DNA of 64,000 nt, taken from Actinomycetes bacterium (lineage in GTDB: Bacteria > Actinomycetota > Acidimicrobiia > Acidimicrobiales > RAAP-2). The stretch spans positions 1 to 64,000 of the forward strand of contig JAJYSU010000004.1 in assembly GCA_021793395.1 (NCBI GenBank), given 5' to 3'. This document shows positions 34,164 to 42,643 of the stretch, in pieces. Each line of letters begins with the position of its first letter. Position 1 is the stretch's first letter. Both the position numbers and the translations under genes were made by a program. Under the pieces are notes generated by a model. The model saw nothing but the letters and a program-made list of their open reading frames with translations. It was not told the origin of the DNA and ran no database searches.

Positions 34164-35564
34164 CTACGCGGACTCGCCCCCCGACGCGACGTCGACCCGC
34201 ACGCGCAACTCGACCATGGATCCGTTCGGCACCTCGACGAAGCGGGCCGACCCCCCGTAGCGGCGCACGATGTCGGTCACGATGGAGAGGCCCAGGCCGG
34301 TACCGCCCGATTGACGGGTGCGCGAGGGGTCGGCCCGCACGAAGCGTTCGAAGAACCGTCCGCTGGTGGCGACGTCGACACCGTCGCCGTCGTCGGCCAC
34401 GTGCACGACCGCACTGTCGTCGTCGTAGAACGACGCCAGGCGCAACTCGTGATGGGCGTAGCGCGCCGCGTTATCCACGACGTTGCGAATCATGCGGGTG
34501 AAGAGGTCGGGGTCGCCCACCACGCGGGTCGGCTGCACCCCCGAGGTGTCCACCTCGAGCTCGTAGATAGTGCGGATTCGCGTGGCCTCCTCGAAGAGAA
34601 TGTCGTCCAGGTCGACGTCCACGCGACGTAACTCGAGTCGCCGCTCATCGTGACGCGCCAGCCAGAACAGGTTGTCGATCAGCCCGTCGAGGCGACGTCC
34701 CTCGCGCAGGATCACCTCCGCCACCGTGGGCCAGTCGGCCCGCGCGGGGTCGTCGGCGGCGCGCTGGGCGGTCGCGAGCAGCGTGGTGAGCGGGCTGCGC
34801 AACTCGTGGCTGGCGTTCGAGACGAACTCCTGTTGAAAGGTGGAGGACGACTCCAAGCGGTCCAGCATCTGGTTCACCGTGCGCGCCAGGCGCGCGATTT
34901 CGTCGTCCCCACCCGTCAGCGGCACCCGCTCGGAGAGATCACGCGCGGCGATCACGTCCACACGTCGGCGGATCGACTCGACCGGAGCCAGAGCGAGCCC
35001 GATGCCGAGCCAAATCAGACCCCCCGACAGAAGGAGCAGGAGAGGAAACGACACCGCCACGCTGGCCAACAGCACACCCACGCTGTGAGTGATCGAGGTG
35101 CCGTAGACGTACCCGAAGATCAGGCCCGGACCGCGACTGGTGACCAGGCTCTGGGCCAGTCCCTGGCTCAGCTGGGAGAGAACGGGCTGCGCCCGAGGGC
35201 CCCGCGACGCGACGACGTCGTACCCGGTGCTGGCCGCGATCGAGGGAGTCGCGCGCGCCAGCACGGGTGCGTCAATGATCGCTGAACTCGCGGCCCACAC
35301 CCGAGTTCCCGCCGGATTCGTTACCTGGATCACCACGTCGCCGTGCATGGGTAGCGACGCCACGCCGTCGCCCAGGTGCTGGGTCGCCAGTTGGGCCTCG
35401 GTTTGGGCCATGGCCGACACGACCTGGCTGCCGGCGTTGTGCTCGAGCGTCCGGTGGACCAGGCTAACGAGCGCCACACCGGTGAACATCAAGACTACGG
35501 CGATGGACGCGACGAAGAAAAGGGTCAAGCGCGCCCGGATGGACAACTCTCGCCGCAGGCGCAT
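34164..35564 (-). CDS. HAMP-domain sensor histidine kinase
   Basis: Two TM segments (about residues 10-35 and 165-190) enclose a 125-residue extracytoplasmic sensor domain. A HAMP linker follows (APVESIRRRVDVIAARDLSERV), then HisKA with FVSNASHELRSPLTTLL carrying the phosphoacceptor His near residue 250, and an HATPase domain with N-box RMIRNVVDNAARYAH, VADDGDGVD and GGTGLGLSIV. It is the partner of the OmpR-type regulator whose stop overlaps its ATG by one base. Both follow the DoxX-Rieske gene in one operon, so the signal may be redox- or sulfur-related; that is inference. Confidence 0.93.
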   Translation of the reverse strand: MRLRRELSIRARLTLFFVASIAVVLMFTGVALVSLVHRTLEHNAGSQVVSAMAQTEAQLATQHLGDGVASLPMHGDVVIQVTNPAGTRVWAASSAIIDAPVLARATPSIAASTGYDVVASRGPRAQPVLSQLSQGLAQSLVTSRGPGLIFGYVYGTSITHSVGVLLASVAVSFPLLLLLSGGLIWLGIGLALAPVESIRRRVDVIAARDLSERVPLTGGDDEIARLARTVNQMLDRLESSSTFQQEFVSNASHELRSPLTTLLATAQRAADDPARADWPTVAEVILREGRRLDGLIDNLFWLARHDERRLELRRVDVDLDDILFEEATRIRTIYELEVDTSGVQPTRVVGDPDLFTRMIRNVVDNAARYAHHELRLASFYDDDSAVVHVADDGDGVDVATSGRFFERFVRADPSRTRQSGGTGLGLSIVTDIVRRYGGSARFVEVPNGSMVELRVRVDVASGGESA

Positions 35565-36250
35565 TAGCCCTCGCGCACGCTGTACCCCACCCCGCGCACG
35601 GTGCGGATAATGGACGGCTGATCGGGCAGATCGATCTTTCGCCGTAGGTAGCCGATGTACACCTCGACGATGTTGGGATCACCGTCGAAGGCGCTGCCCC
35701 ACACCGACTCGAGAATGTCACTCTTGGCGATCGAACCCTCGGCGTGGTTCATCATGTACTCCAGAAGGGCAAACTCACGCGGCGTGAGAGTCACGTGTCG
35801 CCCGTGGGCGACAACCTTGCGCGTCACCGGGTCGAGCATCACCGGGCCAACCACTAACGGCTGAGGCCGCTCACGGTCGTGACGACGTAGCAGCGCGTGC
35901 ACTCGCGCGAGCAGGATCGACCGCTCGAAGGGTTTGTGCAGAAAGTCGTCGGCGCCCACCTCGAGCCCCTCGACCTCGTCGAGCTCGCCGTCCTTGGCCG
36001 TGAGCATCAGCAGTGGCGTGTGCACCCCGGCGTGTCGTAGGTCCAGACAGACGCTAAAGCCGTTGCGCTTGGGCAGCATGATATCGAGCACGATCACGGC
36101 GTACTCCCCGTGCAGCGCGGCGAGGTATCCGGATTCGCCGTCGTGACGCTGATCCACCGCGAAACCCTCGTCGCCCAGCAGATCCGCGACCGCCTGAGCG
36201 AGGTCGAGGTCGTCCTCGATCACCAATATCCGGCGACGGTCGTCACTCAT
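35564..36250 (-). CDS. OmpR/PhoB-family response regulator
   Basis: The receiver domain (residues 1-122) has acidic residues in VIEDDLDLA, the phosphoacceptor Asp in VIVLDIMLPKRNGF near residue 53, the switch Thr in LMLTAKD and Lys in FLHKPFERS. A winged-helix C-terminal domain spans residues 135-228 (VTLTPREFALLEYMMNHAE, NIVEVYIGYLRRKID, RTVRGVGYSV). It overlaps the DoxX-Rieske gene by 4 nt and the kinase gene by 1 nt. Targets are unknown; autoregulation of the operon is common in the family. Confidence 0.94.
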   Translation of the reverse strand: MSDDRRRILVIEDDLDLAQAVADLLGDEGFAVDQRHDGESGYLAALHGEYAVIVLDIMLPKRNGFSVCLDLRHAGVHTPLLMLTAKDGELDEVEGLEVGADDFLHKPFERSILLARVHALLRRHDRERPQPLVVGPVMLDPVTRKVVAHGRHVTLTPREFALLEYMMNHAEGSIAKSDILESVWGSAFDGDPNIVEVYIGYLRRKIDLPDQPSIIRTVRGVGYSVREG

Positions 36251-37461
36251 GTCAGGTAGAGGTTACCGCCCGACTCGACAACGTCGAGACGAGCGAGCCC
36301 GTGCGGCGCCGGACCCACCAGGACCGCGCCGGTCTCCACGTCGAACTGTGATCCGTGGCAGGGGCACTGGATGATGTCCTGAGCCGGGTTGTAGCCCACC
36401 GTGCACCCCGCGTGCGGGCACACGGCGTTAAAGGCGTCGAACTGCCCCCTGACGGGTTGGATCACGATCCCCGGGTCGCCGCTGGCCGCAATGGTGAAGG
36501 TCGCCGCGTCGCGCACCGGGACGTCCGTGACGGGGCCCAGCAGCACGCCCCGGGCGCTGGTCGACGCGCCGGGCGACACCGAGGGCGACGCCGCGTCGCG
36601 CAACTGGTGGGGGGCCACCGGAGGCGGCGCTCCACCGATCGCCCGACCGATCCCCGCGGTCGCGGCGGCCACGAAACTGGCAGTCGCGCCCACTATCGTG
36701 GCCACGCCCACTCCGAGCAACAGCGCCCGCCGATCCGTCGCTCGGCGCGAGCCGGGTGCGGTCGACTCCGCCAAGTCCTCGGCGAGAACGGGGCACGCGC
36801 CCGCGTCACAGGCGAGCCCCCCACGCGCGTCGCAGACGCCGGCGTGAAAGTGTCCGCACAGTCGCTGAACCTGCACGAAGGCGATGGGGACCAGCGCCGG
36901 CGAGGGAGTCCTCTCCACTACGGCGGCCCGACGAGCGACCCACCCGTCGATGGATAACCGCGATCCGCCGCCCGCCACCACGAACGGCAACCAGGCGAAG
37001 AAGAAGACGAGGTCCGCCCCCGTGTAGTAGGGCGACGCGTGAAAACTCACGGTGAGAAAGAAACTGAAAGCGAGGATCGCACCACCTAGCGCCGCCACTC
37101 GCGTCCAGAGTCCCACCAGCGTCGCCACGCCGATCGCCACCTCGGCGATCGCGATCAGGATCCCGAGTGGTGTGGCGAGACCCACCAGGTGCGTGACGAG
37201 AGCCCGAATCGGGCTGAGCCGGGCCGCGGCGACTAATTGGGCGTGAATCGACGACGGACTCGCGGCATTGAAAAAGTTCGGGTTCGCCAGCTTCTGCAGA
37301 CCCGCGAAGGTAAAGGTGATCCCGAGGAACAGGCGTAGCGGAGCCAACGCCCACTCGGCCATCGCCCAGGCCCGCAACGGAGCACCAAGGGGAGGGCGGC
37401 GGACCGGGTCCGGCGCCGGTGCCGACGAATCGTCGCGAGTGGACACGCTCCATGGTGGCAC
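36247..37461 (-). CDS. DoxX/DoxD-like membrane domain fused to a Rieske [2Fe-2S] domain
   Basis: Residues 35-170 form a four-TM DoxX/DoxD-like domain (APLRLFLGITFTFAGLQKL, then GVATLVGLWTRVAALGG). A Cys/His-rich linker follows (CGHFHAGVCDARGG, LACDAGACPVLAED), then a fifth TM preceded by RRATDRRALLLG. The C-terminal 100 residues are a Rieske domain with box 1 Cys348-His350-Cys353 (CPHAGC) and box 2 Cys366-Cys368-His369 (CPCHGS). DoxD proteins belong to thiosulfate:quinone oxidoreductase, so the fusion could move electrons to or from quinone. It heads an operon with a two-component system. GTG 37461 lies 6 nt behind TAGCGT. Confidence 0.87.
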   Translation of the reverse strand: MPPWSVSTRDDSSAPAPDPVRRPPLGAPLRAWAMAEWALAPLRLFLGITFTFAGLQKLANPNFFNAASPSSIHAQLVAAARLSPIRALVTHLVGLATPLGILIAIAEVAIGVATLVGLWTRVAALGGAILAFSFFLTVSFHASPYYTGADLVFFFAWLPFVVAGGGSRLSIDGWVARRAAVVERTPSPALVPIAFVQVQRLCGHFHAGVCDARGGLACDAGACPVLAEDLAESTAPGSRRATDRRALLLGVGVATIVGATASFVAAATAGIGRAIGGAPPPVAPHQLRDAASPSVSPGASTSARGVLLGPVTDVPVRDAATFTIAASGDPGIVIQPVRGQFDAFNAVCPHAGCTVGYNPAQDIIQCPCHGSQFDVETGAVLVGPAPHGLARLDVVESGGNLYLT

Positions 37462-37467
37462 AGCCGT

Positions 37468-37473
37468 ACGCTA
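37468..37473 (-). promoter_or_regulatory. -10 box of the DoxX-Rieske operon (leaderless)
   Basis: TAGCGT on the minus strand, 6 nt before GTG 37461, identical in sequence and spacing to the box before the pspC gene at 20999. Confidence 0.5.
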
Positions 37474-37564
37474 CGCCCGACCTCACCCCGGGACCGGGGT
37501 GCCCACACGACACCTTCTCGAGTTATTAACGCGTGCTTACTCGCCACTCGACAACAATGGACAC

Positions 37565-38239
37565 GTGCTCGTCGCCTCCATCATCTCCTTCGTCCTGAGC
37601 GAGATCCATCAGCTCCCCGGGGGGCTCGTCTACGGGCTGGTCGCGCTGCTGGTCTTCGGCGAGGCGGCGCTGTTCATTGGCTTCGTGCTACCCGGCGAGA
37701 CGTCGGTTCTGGTGGCGGGCGTCGTCGCGAGTCAGGGACACGTCAACGTCGTGGCCCTGTGCGCCCTGGTGGTCGTCGCGGCCATCGTCGGGGACTCGGT
37801 CGGCTACTGGGTTGGCCACCACTACGGGGAGGCCCTCACCCGGCTCCCGGTGGTACGCCACCGGCGGGCCGAGCTCGAGCGAGCGCTCGCCGGGCTGCGT
37901 CGCCGGGGATCGCTCTACGTCGTGCTCGGGCGCTTCACCGCCTTCCTGCGTGCGGTCATGCCCGGACTCGCCGGCATGAGCAAGATGCACTACCGGCGTT
38001 TCCTCGTCGCCAACTCCCTGGGGGCGCTGATCTGGGGCGTCACGTACACGTTGCTCGGCTACTTCGCCGGCTCGGCCCTCGGCCGGATCGAGACGTGGTC
38101 CAGCTGGCTCGCGACCGGGCTGGTCGTCGTCATCCTGGCGGCCCTGGTCGGCCTGTACGTCTGGCGCCGGCGCCGCGAGCGTGGTCGCGAGAGCGACGCG
38201 CCCGGCGCCGACGACGACTCAGGCCAGCGCGTCGAGTAA
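37565..38239 (+). CDS. DedA-family (SNARE-associated/VTT) membrane protein
   Basis: The 224-residue membrane protein has the DedA signature: the re-entrant segment FGEAALFIGFVLPGETSVLVAGVVAS near residue 35, then GDSVGYWVGHHYG, and the conserved GRFTAFLRAVMPGLAGMSKMHYRRFL near 115 with the essential acidic/basic residues. DedA proteins recycle polyprenyl-phosphate or phospholipid carriers across the membrane. The start is uncertain: GTG 37565 has an AACAAT box 6 nt upstream and begins where homology begins. The 3' end overlaps the convergent GH1-like gene by 21 nt. Confidence 0.88.
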   Translation: MLVASIISFVLSEIHQLPGGLVYGLVALLVFGEAALFIGFVLPGETSVLVAGVVASQGHVNVVALCALVVVAAIVGDSVGYWVGHHYGEALTRLPVVRHRRAELERALAGLRRRGSLYVVLGRFTAFLRAVMPGLAGMSKMHYRRFLVANSLGALIWGVTYTLLGYFAGSALGRIETWSSWLATGLVVVILAALVGLYVWRRRRERGRESDAPGADDDSGQRVE

Positions 38240-39052
38240 GCGGGCCGCAGGTCCGCGCGACCAGGAACCCGCCTCGCGCACCAGCAGCCCGGCCGACGCG
38301 GCCGTCGGGCCATGTCCCGCCACCAGCGAGCGCAGATACACCTCGTCAACGCCCCCCGAGCGCAGGGCCCCGAGGTCGACCCGCGACCCGACGGACACCT
38401 CGCGGTGCGCGCGCACCAGCCGCGGTCCCACCAGTTCGTCGTCAGCCAGCCGGGCCCGCACCTGCGCGAGATTCGCGCGCACGTCGCGCGCGTCGCGTCG
38501 CGCGCGCGTGCGCCACGGCGGCGCGCTCGCGTCCAGGTACCCCGCCACGAGCCTCGCGGGATCGGCGACCACCACGACACCCGTCACGAGCGGTAGGCGC
38601 GTCACCACCTCGCGTGCGTGAGTGACGAGGCGCTCGCGGACCCACGGTACCAACCACGCCTCGGGGCCCAACCACGCCGGCCACGCTCGATCGACGAGAG
38701 TCACCGTGACCGCCCAGCCGCGAGATCTCGCGTAGCGCACCAGGCGGTCGTAACGATCGAAGGCCTCGTCGTCGATCTCCCCCGGACGGGGCTCGACGCG
38801 CGCCCACTCCACGCTGAGGCGCAGCCCGTCGATCGGCAAGGTCCGACCCGCGTCCACCACGCTCTCGTAGTCGGTCCAGAGGTCCTCCGCGATACCAGGA
38901 CCGGCGTGGCGACCGAGGGCGATAGTCGGCGCGTAACACGTCGCTGGTCCGCCGGGGATATCCAGTCCCCCCTCGACCGCGTAGCCGTCCAGGGCCGCCA
39001 GAATCCGCGCTCTCACCGCGTCAGTCTCGCACCTGCACACCCACGCGACCAC
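38219..39052 (-). CDS. Shortened glycoside hydrolase family 1-like protein
   Basis: The 277-residue protein resembles the N-terminal half of GH1 beta-glucosidases: LRLSVEWARVEPRPGEIDDEAF near residue 78 and DRYDRLVRYARSRGWAVTVTL near 100. GH1 enzymes are about 450 residues. Here the acid/base NEP motif is replaced by VADPARLVAGYL at the expected place, and the second catalytic Glu region is absent. It is therefore probably not a glycosidase. Third-position GC stays high and the frame is intact, so it looks like a maintained non-enzymatic derivative rather than a decaying gene. Start GTG 39052 or the internal GTG 13 codons later. Confidence 0.65.
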   Translation of the reverse strand: MVAWVCRCETDAVRARILAALDGYAVEGGLDIPGGPATCYAPTIALGRHAGPGIAEDLWTDYESVVDAGRTLPIDGLRLSVEWARVEPRPGEIDDEAFDRYDRLVRYARSRGWAVTVTLVDRAWPAWLGPEAWLVPWVRERLVTHAREVVTRLPLVTGVVVVADPARLVAGYLDASAPPWRTRARRDARDVRANLAQVRARLADDELVGPRLVRAHREVSVGSRVDLGALRSGGVDEVYLRSLVAGHGPTAASAGLLVREAGSWSRGPAARLLDALA

Positions 39053-39113
39053 TCGTACGGCGCGAGCCCGTCCGCTAGCGTCGCACGTGTTCGACTAATG
39101 CGAAGGAGGACCC

Positions 39114-39878
39114 ATGAGCGACGAGGTACTGAGCGAACGACGCGGCCACATCCAACTGCTCACCATCAATCGACCCGAGGCGCGCAATGCCATCAACCGG
39201 GCGACGGCCCTCGCCCTCGGGAGCCTGCTCGACGACGCCGAGCGTGACGACGACGTGTGGGTCGTGGTGCTGACCGGCGCCGGCGACAAGGCGTTCTCCG
39301 CCGGCATGGACTTGAAGGCCTTCGCCCAGGGCGAAGTGCCCATCACCGACCAGGGTTTCGCGGGTATCACCAACCGCGACTTTCCCAAGCCCCTCATCTG
39401 CGCGGCCAACGGAGCGGCCCTCGCCGGCGGTTTCGAGATCATGATCAGTTGCGACATGGTGGTCGCCGCCGATCACGCCCGCTTCGGCATCCCCGAGGCG
39501 TCGCGGGGCCTGATCGCCGGCGGCGGTGGCCTCATTCGCCTGCCCAAGTTGGTCCCCCTCGCCGTCGCCTACGAGATGGCTCTCACGGCGGACCCGATCG
39601 ACGCCGCGCGCGCCTACGAGCTCGGACTCGTCAACCGCGTCGTCGCGGGACCGGACGTGCTGGAGGCGGCGATGGCGCTCGCCGAGCGGGTAGCCGCCAA
39701 CGCACCGCTGGCGGTACGCACGTCCAAGGACGTGATGAAGCGTGCTCGCGAGCTCACCGAGGCCGAGTCCTGGCCGGTCAACAACGAGGCCTTCGCGCGG
39801 ATCGGGTCGAGTGTCGACGCCCTGGAGGGCGCGGTCGCCTTCGCCGAGAAGCGGCCCGCGCGCTGGACGGGAAAGTAG
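39114..39878 (+). CDS. Enoyl-CoA hydratase/isomerase (crotonase) family protein
   Basis: The 254-residue crotonase-fold enzyme has the oxyanion-hole segments AFSAGMDLKAFAQG near residue 60 and NGAALAGGFEIMISCDMVVAADHARFGIPEASRGLIAGGG near 100-135, including the Glu expected for hydration. Substrates are CoA thioesters, often in fatty-acid or side-chain degradation. ATG 39114 follows GAAGGAGGA, and a TAGCGT box lies at 39076-39081, giving a leader of about 25 nt. The CopD-like gene starts at the base after its stop. Confidence 0.92.
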   Translation: MSDEVLSERRGHIQLLTINRPEARNAINRATALALGSLLDDAERDDDVWVVVLTGAGDKAFSAGMDLKAFAQGEVPITDQGFAGITNRDFPKPLICAANGAALAGGFEIMISCDMVVAADHARFGIPEASRGLIAGGGGLIRLPKLVPLAVAYEMALTADPIDAARAYELGLVNRVVAGPDVLEAAMALAERVAANAPLAVRTSKDVMKRARELTEAESWPVNNEAFARIGSSVDALEGAVAFAEKRPARWTGK

Positions 39879-40304
39879 GTGGTCGCGGCCAGCGCACCCC
39901 AACTGGCGGGGTGGCTCAACGTCACCCGTCTGAGCCTGCACGTCCTGGCCGCCTCAGTCTGGGTCGGCGGCCAACTGGTCCTCGCCGGGCTGGTGCCCAC
40001 AATACGGGGCTTCGGCGGTGACGCGACGCACCGCGTTGCCGTAGCCTTCGGGCGACTCACCTGGCCCGCCTACTGGCTCCTCATCGCCACCGGTATCTGG
40101 AACTACCTCGCGATCGACCACGCGGCCGCCACCACGAGTTGGAACGTCGCCTTCGCCGTCAAGATGATCTGCGTCGTCGTCGCGGGTGTGGGATCCTTCC
40201 TGCACACCAGGGCCACCAGCCCTCGTGCACGTGGTGCATGGGCCGGTCTCGGCACACTCGGAGCGATACTGGCGCTCATCCTAGGAGTGGCCCTCGCGGG
40301 GTGA
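39879..40304 (+). CDS. CopD-like four-TM membrane protein
   Basis: The 141-residue hydrophobic protein has four TM segments: NVTRLSLHVLAASVWVGGQLVLAGLVP, LTWPAYWLLIATGIWNYLAI, VAFAVKMICVVVAGVGSFLH and LGTLGAILALILGVALAG. The LHVLAASVWVGG start and VKM..FLH pattern match the CopD/DUF2269-type domain, in which His residues may bind heme or copper. Here two histidines face the membrane. GTG 39879 abuts the crotonase stop directly, so translation is coupled. Copper uptake cannot be claimed without a CopC partner. Confidence 0.7.
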   Translation: MVAASAPQLAGWLNVTRLSLHVLAASVWVGGQLVLAGLVPTIRGFGGDATHRVAVAFGRLTWPAYWLLIATGIWNYLAIDHAAATTSWNVAFAVKMICVVVAGVGSFLHTRATSPRARGAWAGLGTLGAILALILGVALAG

Positions 40305-41069
40305 CGCGACACCCTTCGTCGTCGACGACCTACGTGCCGGCATCCACTCATCCCGGTAGTTCACTAACGAACCTGACGTCCACGAGCGATGGAGAAGGCG
40401 TGAGTCAACGCCGTCGCACTACGGTAACAACCGAGACCCACCAAGGTCGCCGCGTACTCGTGTCGTCGATGACGCGACGACGGCTCCCGTCCCCTTACTG
40501 ATCCTGCGTCGACATCGACGTACTGCTCGTCGTCGAGTGCCCCACCCCACGCCACATCATCAGGCTGCCCCCCCTCCCTCGCTTCCCCACTCACTCCGTC
40601 GATTTCGTCGACGACTTCGCATCACCGACACTCGAGCCACGCGGGGCACCACCATCGCATCGTCCGCGTCAGCGCCGCTCTCTTCCTCATCGTCGGGGGC
40701 GTCGATTCCTCGTGGGTGCCGATACCTCGGCATTCGATCTTCACCTCACCCGCGGCTCGGCGCCGTGCCCCGTCGCCCCGGGCCAGCGAACGGACCACGT
40801 CATCACGCTCGTCAACCCGACGCCGCCGTCCACGGCACACCACTCGCGATCACACGAATGAGGCAGTGGCGGTCCCACGTCGACTCTCACGATTGTCACT
40901 GGCGCGTCGCGACGCGCCCGGCGGCACTCATCCGTCACTCGGGCCCACCTCACCGCGGTGCCCGGGGCGTCAACCCTGATCGAACGAATAAACGAGGCCA
41001 CTCGCCCGTAAGGTCGGCCCACGACGAGCCGCCAACGACGGTGAGCGCTACAGTGGCTCTACGCACGTC
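40305..41069. other. Long intergenic stretch of about 760 bp
   Basis: A frame is open through this stretch into tatA, but its product is rich in His, Pro, Arg and Ser with no domain, and codon usage is not like the neighbours. Minus-strand frames are equally unconvincing. It is unusually long for this compact genome. No RNase P RNA, tmRNA or SRP RNA core was recognised by eye. Confidence 0.5.
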
Positions 41070-41082
41070 AAAGGAGTGCACC

Positions 41083-41298
41083 GTGTTATTTGGCGATATC
41101 TTCGGACCCGACCTGCTGGTCGTGGTCATCATCGTGGCCGTGTTGATCTTCGGGGGCGGGGCCATTCCTAAGTTGGCCCGCAACCTGGGTAGTGCCAAGA
41201 GCGAGTTCGAAAAGGGTCTCAAAGAAGCAAAGTCGTCGAGCGACACGGCCCAAGCCACCGACGTCACCACGACGACTCCGAACGACACCGATAAGTAA
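41083..41298 (+). CDS. tatA: Sec-independent translocase subunit TatA/TatE
   Basis: The 71-residue protein has the TatA plan: a short N-terminal TM (DLLVVVIIVAVLIFGGGAIPKLARNLG), the conserved FGGGAIPKLARNLG hinge, and an amphipathic helix (SAKSEFEKGLKEAKSS) with an acidic, Thr-rich tail. TatA forms the pore for folded, cofactor-containing proteins such as nitrate reductase and Rieske proteins. GTG 41083 follows AAAGGAG at a normal distance; the longer upstream frame is not used. The MBL-fold gene begins 7 nt after its stop. tatB and tatC are not in the window. Confidence 0.93.
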   Translation: MLFGDIFGPDLLVVVIIVAVLIFGGGAIPKLARNLGSAKSEFEKGLKEAKSSSDTAQATDVTTTTPNDTDK

Positions 41299-41305
41299 CC
41301 ACGGC

Positions 41306-42568
41306 GTGAACGCCGTCGATCTGGCCGACCGCCTCTGGCGCGGCGAGACCAGCACCACCGAACACCACCCGGTTATTGTCAGCGGCGACCTGGTCGAGAT
41401 AGTCGACGGCGTCGCGTTCATCCCCAGTTTCGCCAACGCCAGCGTCATCACGACCGACGACGGGCTTCTCATGGTCGACACGGGATCGGCGATCACGGCG
41501 TCGCGTATCCACGAACAGGTGCGCGCCTGGACGTCGCAACCACTTCACACCGCCGTCTTCTCGCACGGCCACATCGATCACGTCTTCGGTGTCGGTCCGT
41601 TCGAAGAGGAGGCCTCTCGAGAGGGATGGCGCGCACCTCACGTCGTCGCCCACGAGCACGTTGCCGCCCGCTTCGATCGCTACATCCTCACGGCGGGGTA
41701 CAACCAGGTCATCAACCGTCGTCAGTTCGCCGTGCGCGAGCTCGAATGGCCCACCGAGTACCGCTACCCCGACGAGACGTACCTCCACGAGCACGAATTC
41801 GCCGTGGGATCGCTCGACGTGCACTTACGCCACGAGCGCGGCGAGACCGACGACGCGACGGTCACCTGGATCCCGTCGCGCCACGTGCTGTGCACCGGTG
41901 ATCTCTTCGTGTGGTCGAGCCCCAACGCAGGTAATCCACAAAAGGTTCAGCGCTACCCCCGCGAGTGGGCCCAGGCGCTGCGTCGCATGAGCACGTTGGG
42001 CGCCCACTACCTACTACCGGGTCACGGCATGCCCGTCATCGGCGAGCAGCGCGTCCACCAGGCGCTGGCCGAGACCGCGGAGTACCTGGAGAGCATCGTC
42101 GACCAGACCCTGGCGATGATGAACCAGGGAGCTCGACTCTCCGACGTCCTGCACACCGTCGTCCCACCCGCGCACCTGTCGGACCGGCCCTTCCTCCAAC
42201 CCGTCTACGACGAGCCCGAATTCATCGTGCGCAACGTGTGGCGCCTCTACGGCGGATGGTGGGACGGCAACCCGGCCACCCTCAAACCCGCTAGCGACCG
42301 ACTCCTCGCGATCGAGATGGCGGACCTCGCCGGTGGAGCGGCCCGTCTGGCCGCGCGCGCGGAGCAGTTAATCGACGAGGGGACATCGGAGAGCGAGCGC
42401 CTGTCGGCCCACCTCATCGAGACGGCCTGGCTCGCGGCACCCGGTGACCCGGCCATCGCCCGAGCCCGCCAACGAATCTTTACCCTACGCGCTGAGCGCG
42501 CGACCTCGACAATGGCACGGGGCATCTTCCAGTGGGCCGCGCGCGAGAGCGCGGGCGACGAGTACTGA
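41306..42568 (+). CDS. MBL-fold hydrolase of the alkylsulfatase-like family
   Basis: The 420-residue protein has a metallo-beta-lactamase domain with VFSHGHIDHVFGV near residue 90, a third-ligand His in VAHEHVAARFDRY, DATVTWIPSRHVLCTGDLF near 190 and LLPGHGMPVIG near 240. The C-terminal 120 residues contain WRLYGGWWDGNPATLKPA, the signature of the alkylsulfatase dimerisation domain (SdsA1/BDS1 type). It may hydrolyse alkyl sulfates, but no SCP2-type C-terminal domain is present, so the substrate is open. GTG 41306 was chosen to avoid overlap with tatA. Confidence 0.82.
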   Translation: MNAVDLADRLWRGETSTTEHHPVIVSGDLVEIVDGVAFIPSFANASVITTDDGLLMVDTGSAITASRIHEQVRAWTSQPLHTAVFSHGHIDHVFGVGPFEEEASREGWRAPHVVAHEHVAARFDRYILTAGYNQVINRRQFAVRELEWPTEYRYPDETYLHEHEFAVGSLDVHLRHERGETDDATVTWIPSRHVLCTGDLFVWSSPNAGNPQKVQRYPREWAQALRRMSTLGAHYLLPGHGMPVIGEQRVHQALAETAEYLESIVDQTLAMMNQGARLSDVLHTVVPPAHLSDRPFLQPVYDEPEFIVRNVWRLYGGWWDGNPATLKPASDRLLAIEMADLAGGAARLAARAEQLIDEGTSESERLSAHLIETAWLAAPGDPAIARARQRIFTLRAERATSTMARGIFQWAARESAGDEY

Positions 42569-42643
42569 CGCGCCCTACGAATAATAAGTGACTTCACATT
42601 TTGCGACCAGTGTGGCCGCAAGGTCGCTCGCTAAGGTTCTCTC

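Noticed and set aside
40537-41082. Upstream extension of the tatA frame
   Set aside because: TatA starts at GTG 41083 with a proper ribosome site; the extension has no homology and would destroy the N-terminal membrane helix position.
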